Shown: piece by piece, positions 4,635-10,762 of the stretch
Layout: each line of letters opens with the position of its first letter
How positions within the stretch are numbered: position 1 is the stretch's first letter
Source: Acidobacteriaceae bacterium
Lineage (GTDB): Bacteria > Acidobacteriota > Terriglobia > Terriglobales > Acidobacteriaceae
NCBI GenBank assembly: GCA_025462785.1
Contig: JAOAPG010000429.1
Coordinates: 1 to 10,762 of the forward strand
Length of the DNA stretch: 10,762 nucleotides
Direction of reading: 5' to 3'
Notes under the pieces: model-generated
The model's database searches: none
The model's input: the letters and a program-made list of their open reading frames with translations, nothing else
What the model was told of the DNA's origin: nothing
Translations under genes and position numbers: made by a program

Positions 4635-4943
4635 TCACTTGTAAGCAGATGGCAAAGTAGCAGGAGGTTTACCCGCGGAAACGACACTCTTGACGGCATA
4701 CAACGGCAAAATTGTTACACCACTCTTTTGATCGAAGGCGAGAGTGAAATGCGGGGAGCATTTCCCGCACAACCAGAAGTGGGAGACGTAGCGGGCAGTT
4801 TTCACTTGGCGCTCTCTTGATTGTTTTTCAGTGGAAGGTGTTTCAGTAAGTTCGCGAGCGCTCACTTCAAACTGAAAGAGCCGGCCATTTCGCAGTCTGC
4901 GTAGAGGCACCCCGCATTCCGGATTTGCGCAATGCGAAATCAT
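4635..4943 (-). CDS. Small putative zinc-binding protein, hypothetical
   Basis: From ATG 4941-4943 the protein is 102 residues: MISHCANPECGVPLRRLRNG, RLFQFEV, then a charged linker, then FWLCGKCSPHFTLAFDQKSG. Cys5 and Cys10 at the N-terminus and Cys59 and Cys62 (CGKC) suggest a split four-cysteine zinc ribbon, with His55 and His65 nearby. I recall similar short acidobacterial proteins with a CANPxCG start, a GRLFxFEV strand and a FWLC.xC second half; none has an assigned function that I know. ATG 4971-4973 would add MVINVKQLFP and lies in a 10-base overlap with the reading frame at 4964-5161, which could point to translational coupling. Neither start has a convincing ribosome binding site. 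The gene is transcribed away from the treX operon. Confidence 0.7.
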   Translation of the reverse strand: MISHCANPECGVPLRRLRNGRLFQFEVSARELTETPSTEKQSRERQVKTARYVSHFWLCGKCSPHFTLAFDQKSGVTILPLYAVKSVVSAGKPPATLPSAYK

Positions 4944-4963
4944 AGGAAAAAGTTGCTTCACGT

Positions 4964-5161
4964 TTATAACCATTCCGTTAGTCCAAAAACATCGGGTAAA
5001 ACTTGCACTCCGGTACTGTTTAGCCTGTACGCCTCCGTGGGACCAAGGCTTCCATTCAGCAATTCTGCCCTAACGTGTACCTTCCTTTCCTGGCTACTGA
5101 CATCCAAGTAGGGTTTGCCGTGGGTTGCAGGGTCTCCAGGCATATGACGGACGAGTATCAA
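4964..5161 (-). CDS. Doubtful short reading frame upstream of the zinc-binding protein
   Basis: A TTG at 5159-5161 gives 65 residues ending in GLTEWL, with TAA at 4964-4966. An inner ATG gives MPGDPATHGKPYLDVSSQER. The same frame is open upstream to a stop at 5276-5278, about 103 codons in all, and the upstream part (DWFSNLKTSPSICLE ... EIDFEKLILVRH) looks protein-like, yet it has no ATG or GTG start and runs into the 5' end of the treX gene on the other strand. KLILVRH resembles the first strand of histidine phosphatases, but the rest does not follow that family. It could be a decayed gene or chance. Its end overlaps the longer start of the downstream gene by ten bases. Confidence 0.28.
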   Translation of the reverse strand: MILVRHMPGDPATHGKPYLDVSSQERKVHVRAELLNGSLGPTEAYRLNSTGVQVLPDVFGLTEWL

Positions 5162-5183
5162 CTTTTCAAAGTCGATTTCACAA

Positions 5184-5200
5184 ACACTCTGGACGAGTGT
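5184..5200. promoter_or_regulatory. Dyad upstream of the treX operon
   Basis: ACACTC (5184-5189) and GAGTGT (5195-5200) are perfect inverted repeats around TGGAC. The dyad ends 25 bases before the TTG start of treX, in the short gap between diverging genes, a suitable place for an operator or leader hairpin. A weak promoter TGGACG (5190-5195) with TACTAG (5212-5217) would overlap it. Both are tentative. Confidence 0.35.
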
Positions 5201-5225
5201 CTCTAAACAAATACTAGGCGAGGTC

Positions 5226-7400
5226 TTGAGATTGCTAAACCAGTCAGCACCGATTGTCTGGCCAGGAAAACCATATCAGTTGGGCGCCACCTGGGACGGA
5301 GAGGGCGTCAACTTCGCCATGTTTTCCGAACATGCGGAACGGGTGGAGTTGTGCTTATTCGACCCATCGGGACGGCGGGAAATTCATCGCATCCGGCTTC
5401 GCGAGCAAACCGATCAGGTTTGGCACTGCTACTTGCCAGAGGCTCGCCCGGGGCTTTTGTACGGATATCGGGTTTACGGTCCATCTGAACCCTCGAAAGG
5501 CCTGCGATTTAATCCAAACAAGTTGCTGCTGGATCCTTATGCCAAGCAAGTAGCGGGTGATTTGAAATGGAGCGATTCGCATTTCGGCTACAGGATCGGA
5601 CACAGAAATGGCGACTTGTCTTTTGATCGCCGAGATAGCGCTCCGGGCATGATTAAAAGTGTCGTTGTTGATTCTGCTTTTACCTGGGGATCAGACCGTC
5701 CGCCGAACATCCCTTGGCATAAGAGCATCATTTACGAAGTGCATGTGAAGGGCTTCACGATTCAGCATCCTGATGTTCCGCCAGCTTTGCGAGGCACCTA
5801 TGCGGGCCTCGCTACCGCGCCAGTGATTGATTATTTGACTCGCCTTGGAGTCACTGCGGTTGAATTGATGCCGGTGCACACATTCGTCAATGACAGGACG
5901 CTGATCGAGAAAGGTCTGCGTAATTATTGGGGATACAACACGATTGGCTTTTTCGCTCCGGAGCCTCGCTACTCCTCAACCGGATCTTTGAATGAATTCA
6001 AGACCATGGTGAAGACCTTGCATTCCGCGGGGATCGAAGTGATTTTGGATGTGGTTTATAACCACACGGCGGAAGGCAATCAGATGGGGCCGACTTTGTC
6101 TTTCCGCGGAATCGATAATCCCGTTTACTACCGCACGCTTGCCGACAATCCCCGTTATTACATGGACTACACCGGAACTGGAAACACTTTGAACATGCGG
6201 CATCCTCGCGTGTTGCAGCTCATCATGGACAGCTTGCGTTACTGGGTTCTGGACATGCACGTGGACGGATTCCGTTTTGATCTTGCCGCGACGTTGGCCC
6301 GCGAGCTCCATGAAGTCGACCGGTTGGGTGCGTTTCTGGACATCATCCATCAGGACCCGGTTCTTTCTCAAGTCAAGTTGATTGCCGAGCCTTGGGATTT
6401 GGGCGAAGGAGGATACCAGGTCGGGAAATTTCCCGTTGGCTGGGCCGAGTGGAATGACCGATATCGAGATGCCGTACGTTCGTATTGGAAGGGTGATGGT
6501 GGACAGATCGGTGAGTTAGCGTATCGCATCACGGGTTCGAGTGATTTATATGCACGCAGTGGACGCCGGCCTTACGCCAGCGTCAATTTCATTACTGCTC
6601 ACGACGGTTTCACATTGCAGGATTTGGTGAGTTACAACCAAAAGCACAACGAAGCGAACGGTGAAGAAAACCGCGATGGCAGTGACAACAATCGAAGCTG
6701 GAATTGCGGCGAAGAAGGCCCTACGGACAATCCGGAAATCAATGCGCTTCGCGGCCGGCAGAAGCGTAATTTGATGGCCACGTTGCTGCTTTCGCAAGGT
6801 GTCCCCATGTTGTTAGCCGGAGACGCGATCGGACACACGCAGCAAGGAAATAACAACGCATATTGCCAGGACAACGAAATCAGTTGGATAGATTGGTCGA
6901 AAGATTCTGCAGATCTAAATCTACTTTCTTTCGTGCAACGATTGATCGCGTTACGTCAGAGTCATCCAGTATTCCGTCGGAGGAATTTTTTTCAAGGTAG
7001 ATCCATTAAAGGAGTGGGCGTTAAGGACATCTTGTGGCTAAGACCGGATGGGCGCGAGATGACGGATGAAGAATGGGGGAAAGAGTCTGCTAGAAGCCTT
7101 GGAGTTTTTCTGGCGGGAGAAGGACTGGACGAACAGGACGAGCGAGCCCAGCCCATTAAAGATCAAAATTTTCTTTTGCTGATGAATGCGCATCATGAAG
7201 ATGTTTCATTCCAACTGCCCACGGTAGCTTCTGGTATGTGTTGGATAGTGCTAGTCGACACTGCTTCTTCAGATACGGAAAGCCCGGGAACTCTGTGTGA
7301 GGCGGGCGGCACCTATTCGCTGCAAGCGCGCTCCATGTCTGTTCTGGTGGAACGCCCCAGGGACCAGGTGAGAACGAAGGATAGGAGAAATGGAACGTAA
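5226..7400 (+). CDS. treX: Glycogen/maltodextrin debranching enzyme (isoamylase type)
   Basis: The 724-residue enzyme is a GlgX/TreX-type GH13 debranching enzyme that hydrolyses alpha-1,6 branch links in glycogen to give linear maltodextrins in the cytoplasm. An N-terminal carbohydrate-binding module (about 12-150, PYQLGATWDGEGVNFAMFSE) precedes the catalytic barrel. Visible GH13 motifs are DVVYNH (275-280), DGFRFDLA with nucleophile Asp352, AEPWD with acid/base Glu388, and TAHDGFTLQDL with His459-Asp460. YNQKHNEANGEENRDG (470-485) is typical of this subfamily. The length is usual (about 690-730). No ATG is available near the N-terminus: TTG at 5226 is used here, but TTG at 5232 is better spaced from GCGAGG (5219-5223), and either would reduce initiation. 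treZ overlaps the end by 11 bases and treY follows, so the role is most likely TreX in trehalose synthesis; glgX is the equivalent name. Confidence 0.93.
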   Translation: MRLLNQSAPIVWPGKPYQLGATWDGEGVNFAMFSEHAERVELCLFDPSGRREIHRIRLREQTDQVWHCYLPEARPGLLYGYRVYGPSEPSKGLRFNPNKLLLDPYAKQVAGDLKWSDSHFGYRIGHRNGDLSFDRRDSAPGMIKSVVVDSAFTWGSDRPPNIPWHKSIIYEVHVKGFTIQHPDVPPALRGTYAGLATAPVIDYLTRLGVTAVELMPVHTFVNDRTLIEKGLRNYWGYNTIGFFAPEPRYSSTGSLNEFKTMVKTLHSAGIEVILDVVYNHTAEGNQMGPTLSFRGIDNPVYYRTLADNPRYYMDYTGTGNTLNMRHPRVLQLIMDSLRYWVLDMHVDGFRFDLAATLARELHEVDRLGAFLDIIHQDPVLSQVKLIAEPWDLGEGGYQVGKFPVGWAEWNDRYRDAVRSYWKGDGGQIGELAYRITGSSDLYARSGRRPYASVNFITAHDGFTLQDLVSYNQKHNEANGEENRDGSDNNRSWNCGEEGPTDNPEINALRGRQKRNLMATLLLSQGVPMLLAGDAIGHTQQGNNNAYCQDNEISWIDWSKDSADLNLLSFVQRLIALRQSHPVFRRRNFFQGRSIKGVGVKDILWLRPDGREMTDEEWGKESARSLGVFLAGEGLDEQDERAQPIKDQNFLLLMNAHHEDVSFQLPTVASGMCWIVLVDTASSDTESPGTLCEAGGTYSLQARSMSVLVERPRDQVRTKDRRNGT

Positions 7401-9213
7401 GCATGCCATGCCGTTCGGAGCCGAGTGCCTTCCGAATGGAAATGTTCGTTTTAGGCTCTGGGCGCCTAAGGCGCACAGTGTCGGCGTGAGTCTTTCGGAT
7501 GGGGATGCGGCACTCCCCATGACGCAGCAAAACGACGGATGGTACGAACTGACCACGTCCGAAGCCAAAGACGGGAGTCTCTATCAATACCAGATTGGCG
7601 CTGGGCTGAAGGTTCCTGATCCTGCATCACGGTTTCAACCCCAGGATGTTCACGGTCCAAGTGAGGTGATCAATCCATCCGGATTCGAATGGCAGGATTC
7701 TGACTGGCGGGGGAGACCGTGGAAGGAAGCTGTAATCTACGAGCTTCACGTGGGGACGTTCTCTCCCGAAGGTACGTTCGCAGGAGTCGAGAAGAAGCTC
7801 GACTATCTCGTTGACCTTGGAATCACGGCGATAGAGTTAATGCCGTTGTCGGATTTTTCCGGCAAGCGCAATTGGGGGTACGACGGAGTACTCCCCTTTG
7901 CGCCCGACAGTTCATACGGACGACCGGACGACTTGAAACATTTGATTCAGTCCGCACACGCTAAGGGGATGATGGTGTTCCTCGACGTGGTCTACAACCA
8001 CTTCGGCCCGGATGGAAATTATCTTCGCGAGTACTCGCCCGAGTTCTTTACGAATCGGCATTCCACGCCGTGGGGGGATGGAATCAATTTCGACGGAGAA
8101 AAAAGCCGCACGGTGCGGGATTTTTTCCTCAACAATGCTTTGTATTGGCTGGAGGAATATCACTTCGATGGGCTGCGGCTGGATGCTGTGCATGCAATTC
8201 TGGATGATTGCAAACCTGACATCTTGGAGGAGTTAGGAGAAGTTGTCCGAAAGAAATTCGGTTCCGAAAGGCATGTTCATTTAATTCTGGAGAATGGCGA
8301 TAACCAGGCGAATTACCTTGAACGAGATCAAAACCAAAATGTGAGGTGGTTCGACGCTCAATGGAACGACGACATTCATCACGCGCTGCACGTTCTAATC
8401 ACTGGAGAACATGATGGATATTACTCTGACTATTCCGAGCAGCCCCTCGCACAATTGGGACGGTGTCTGACGCAAGGGTTTGCATATCAAGGCGAACCCT
8501 CCGAGTATCACAACGCCCCTCGCGGTGAGCCGAGCCGCCACTTGCCTCCGACGGCTTTTGTATCGTTCCTGCAAAATCATGATCAGATCGGAAACCGCGC
8601 GTTTGGAGACCGGATTCTGGACATCGCCGACCCGCAAGCGCTGAGGGCAGCTGTGTCGATTCTGCTGCTTGCGACCGCTCCTCCGCTGCTTTTTATGGGA
8701 GAAGAGTTTGGGGCGAAAACTCCGTTCCTATTCTTCTGCGACTTTGAAGGAGACCTGGCAAAAGCTGTTACTGAGGGCCGAAGAAATGAATTCGCCCGCT
8801 TTGCAAAGTTCTCTTCCGAAGAAACACGGTCGCAAATTCCAGATCCGAATGCAGAAGAGACATTTACTCGCTCCAAGCTTGATTGGACTACCATTAACGA
8901 ACCGCTGCACCACAACTGGTCGGAGTTCTATCGAACGCTGCTTACTGTTAGACGAGAACAGATCATTCCTCATCTGATGAATAAGCCATGTGCGAAATTT
9001 ACAGTTCACGAGACTACAGGTCTGATTGTTAACTGGAAGTTTGGGGTGGAAAATACCACGTTGACGCTGGTTGCGAATCTTGGCGCGTCAATAATTGCCA
9101 ATCCGCAGCGCCCGATTGGTGAACTGATTTGTACCAATACTGAAGCTGTGACCGAGGCATGGAATCAGAAGGACTTCCCAGCGTGGTCGGTCGCTTGGTT
9201 TCTCAATCGATAG
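7390..9213 (+). CDS. treZ: Malto-oligosyltrehalose trehalohydrolase
   Basis: The 607-residue enzyme belongs to GH13 and releases free trehalose by cutting the alpha-1,4 bond next to the trehalose end of malto-oligosyltrehalose. An N-terminal beta-sandwich (about 8-95, NVRFRLWAPKAHSVGVSL) leads into the barrel, entered at KEAVIYELHVGTFSPEGTF (112-130). Motifs seen: NWGYDGVLPFAPDSSYG (161-177), DVVYNHFGPDGNYL (199-212), DGLRLDAVHAI with nucleophile Asp265, ILENGDN with acid/base Glu301, and FLQNHDQIGNR with Asp398; also PLLFMGEEFG (432-441). Together these are characteristic of TreZ rather than of GlgB. The ATG at 7390 overlaps treX by 11 bases (treX stop 7398-7400) and has AAGGA eight bases upstream inside treX, indicating translational coupling. 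Met7 (7408) is an alternative start. treY begins 23 bases after the stop. Confidence 0.95.
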   Translation: MERKHAMPFGAECLPNGNVRFRLWAPKAHSVGVSLSDGDAALPMTQQNDGWYELTTSEAKDGSLYQYQIGAGLKVPDPASRFQPQDVHGPSEVINPSGFEWQDSDWRGRPWKEAVIYELHVGTFSPEGTFAGVEKKLDYLVDLGITAIELMPLSDFSGKRNWGYDGVLPFAPDSSYGRPDDLKHLIQSAHAKGMMVFLDVVYNHFGPDGNYLREYSPEFFTNRHSTPWGDGINFDGEKSRTVRDFFLNNALYWLEEYHFDGLRLDAVHAILDDCKPDILEELGEVVRKKFGSERHVHLILENGDNQANYLERDQNQNVRWFDAQWNDDIHHALHVLITGEHDGYYSDYSEQPLAQLGRCLTQGFAYQGEPSEYHNAPRGEPSRHLPPTAFVSFLQNHDQIGNRAFGDRILDIADPQALRAAVSILLLATAPPLLFMGEEFGAKTPFLFFCDFEGDLAKAVTEGRRNEFARFAKFSSEETRSQIPDPNAEETFTRSKLDWTTINEPLHHNWSEFYRTLLTVRREQIIPHLMNKPCAKFTVHETTGLIVNWKFGVENTTLTLVANLGASIIANPQRPIGELICTNTEAVTEAWNQKDFPAWSVAWFLNR

Positions 9214-9236
9214 TCTCAATGATGAATCTCTGATTA

Positions 9237-10762
9237 ATGACGACGCCAACGATCCCTCTCTCGACGTATCGAGTGCAGTTTAATCGCGATTTCACTTTTG
9301 CGAAGGCGACTGAGTTAATTCCCTATCTTGCTGCCCTCGGAGTCACTCACTGTTATGGATCTCCTTACCTGAGATCCAGGCCTGGCAGCACGCATGGATA
9401 CGACATCATTGACCACAACACGCTGAATCCCGAGATCGGCACCGCGGAAGATTATGAGCGCTTTGTGGAAACGTTGCACAAATATGGAATGGGGCAAATT
9501 CTCGATATCGTTCCCAACCACATGGGCGTAATGGGCAGCGACAATGCCTGGTGGCTGGATGTTTTGGAGAATGGCCAATCGTCAGACTACGCGGAATATT
9601 TCGATATCGATTGGGAGCCGCTGAAAGACGAGTTGCAAGGCAAAGTCTTGGTCCCTATACTAGGCGACCAATACGGTAACGTTCTCGATCAGGGTGAGCT
9701 CAAGCTGACTTTCGAGAGAGAGAAGGGAGAATTCAGCATTTGCTACCACCAGCACCGATTTCCGGTGAACCCGCGAGAGTATCCACGAATTCTCGGTCGC
9801 AAGCTGGAGCGACTGGAACAAATGCTAGGGTCGAGGCGGGAAGACCTTTTAGAGTTCCAAAGTCTGATCTCGGCATTCACCCACTTGCCAAGCCGGAGCG
9901 AAATTGCGCCTGAACAAAAAACGGAGCGCATGCGTGACAAAGAAATTCACAAGCGCCGATTGGCGGCACGGTGCAAGGCGACGCCCGAGGTAGCCGAGTT
10001 CATCGAAGAGAATGTCCGCGAATTGAACGGAACGCCTGGAGATTCGAGCAGCTTCAACGAACTTCATGAACTGATTAAAGCCCAAGCTTATCGCCTTGCA
10101 TATTGGCGAGTTGCGGCCGACGATATCAATTATCGACGTTTTTTCGACATTAATGATTTGGCTGGGCTGCGAATGGAGAACGAGGCCGTTTTTGAAGTAA
10201 CGCACCGCTTCGTTCTCGACCTTCTTCGCCAAGGCAAAGTCGACGGGCTCAGAATCGATCATACAGACGGACTTTACGATCCTGCGCAGTATTTCCGGCG
10301 GTTGCAATGCTCCGTTGAATCGCACGCGCCTACGGAAAACTGTGATGCGAAACCGATCTACGTAGTCATTGAGAAAATCCTGACGGGAAATGAGAGGCTA
10401 CCAGAGGCTTGGCCCGTCTACGGGACGACGGGCTACGAATTTGGAAATCTTGTGAACGGTCTTTTTGTGGATTCCAGCGCGGTGGGCAAGATGGATCGTA
10501 TTTACCGGACTTTTCTTGGCCGTCAGGTTAACTTCGACTCCCTACTTTATCGGAGCAAGAAGATTGTGATGCACACCGCTCTGGCCAGCGAACTGACTGT
10601 GCTTGCGAATATTTTGACCCGGATCGCTCTCTCGAACCGCCACACATGCGACTTTACGGTAAATAGTTTGCGGGAGGCTTTGAGCAAAATTGTGGCTTCG
10701 TTTCCGGTTTACCGCACCTACATCTCGGAAGGCCAGGTCTCTGAAACGGACTGCGCTTACAT
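9237..10762 (+). CDS. treY: Malto-oligosyltrehalose synthase, 5' part
   Basis: The frame is open from ATG 9237 through the last base, giving the first 508 residues of a protein that normally has about 700-1000. TreY is a GH13 intramolecular transglucosylase that converts the reducing-end alpha-1,4 link of maltodextrin to alpha,alpha-1,1. The N-terminus STYRVQFNRDFTFAKATELI and the GVTHCYGSPYLRSRPGSTHG motif with GYDIIDHN (about 37-62) are diagnostic for TreY. Also visible are DIVPNHMG (Asp90 to Gly97), VDGLRIDHTDGLYDP with nucleophile Asp341, VVIEKILTGNERLP with acid/base Glu379, and TTGYEF just after. The long insertion between the first and second motifs is normal for TreY. The third catalytic Asp should lie beyond the window. 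There is no Shine-Dalgarno in the 23-base gap after treZ; upstream in-frame ATGs at 9219 and 9222 meet a TGA at 9231, so 9237 is the first usable ATG. Confidence 0.94.
   Translation, partial: MTTPTIPLSTYRVQFNRDFTFAKATELIPYLAALGVTHCYGSPYLRSRPGSTHGYDIIDHNTLNPEIGTAEDYERFVETLHKYGMGQILDIVPNHMGVMGSDNAWWLDVLENGQSSDYAEYFDIDWEPLKDELQGKVLVPILGDQYGNVLDQGELKLTFEREKGEFSICYHQHRFPVNPREYPRILGRKLERLEQMLGSRREDLLEFQSLISAFTHLPSRSEIAPEQKTERMRDKEIHKRRLAARCKATPEVAEFIEENVRELNGTPGDSSSFNELHELIKAQAYRLAYWRVAADDINYRRFFDINDLAGLRMENEAVFEVTHRFVLDLLRQGKVDGLRIDHTDGLYDPAQYFRRLQCSVESHAPTENCDAKPIYVVIEKILTGNERLPEAWPVYGTTGYEFGNLVNGLFVDSSAVGKMDRIYRTFLGRQVNFDSLLYRSKKIVMHTALASELTVLANILTRIALSNRHTCDFTVNSLREALSKIVASFPVYRTYISEGQVSETDCAY

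Noticed and set aside
4964..5161. Histidine phosphatase-like start (LILVRH)
   Set aside because: The RHG motif is RHM here, and nothing downstream follows the phosphatase family, so I did not assign that function.
7156..7587. 143-codon minus-strand frame across the treX/treZ junction
   Set aside because: It is antisense to two well-supported enzymes and has no protein-like pattern.
1..10762. CRISPR array, transposon ends, rRNA or defence genes
   Set aside because: No regularly spaced repeats, transposase, long terminal inverted repeats, rRNA sequence or defence-type domains were found. The repeats present are short two-copy tandems.

Overview
The window looks like a chromosomal segment from a member of the Acidobacteriota (Terriglobia / Koribacter-like lineages). 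This is an inference from gene content: a DUF6496 protein with a long Ser/Arg tail, a DUF1440 (YagU-like) protein, a DUF1801 protein with a Lys-rich tail, a small two-pair-Cys protein, a secreted protein with a TVTGCL motif, and a treX-treZ-treY cluster with moderately GC-rich codon use. No rRNA, tRNA, transposase or CRISPR array was found.

Layout. Bases 1-303 hold the 3' end of a membrane protein gene (+). Bases 304-1565 carry three small minus-strand genes: a 65-aa unknown, a 56-aa charged helical protein and a DUF1801 protein. Bases 1834-2208 encode a secreted protein (+) followed by a clear intrinsic terminator (2232-2260). Bases 2501-4252 are a minus-strand block: DUF6496, then DUF72 (YecE-like), then a 58-residue DUF1328 membrane protein. 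Bases 4253-4634 hold no convincing gene but contain a strong dyad and a hairpin with a CCUCC loop. Bases 4635-5161 hold a small putative zinc-binding protein (-) and a doubtful short reading frame upstream of it.

The right half (5226 to the end, +) is a trehalose-from-glycogen operon. A glycogen debranching enzyme (treX/glgX) overlaps malto-oligosyltrehalose trehalohydrolase (treZ) by 11 bases. After 23 bases comes malto-oligosyltrehalose synthase (treY), which runs off the window. In the known pathway the debranching enzyme frees linear maltodextrins, TreY turns the reducing-end linkage into alpha,alpha-1,1, and TreZ releases trehalose. In the parts present, the catalytic residues of all three enzymes are intact.

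No clearly new multi-gene system is visible. The most notable structures are a perfect 31-bp tandem duplication that separates the stop of the DUF6496 gene from the start of the DUF72 gene, a 16-bp tandem repeat abutting the ribosome binding site of the DUF1328 gene, a possible one-base frameshift at a C5 run in the first small minus-strand gene, and the structured gene-poor stretch at 4430-4625. Two of the small genes (804-974 and 2501-2677) encode fewer than 60 residues and would be easily missed.
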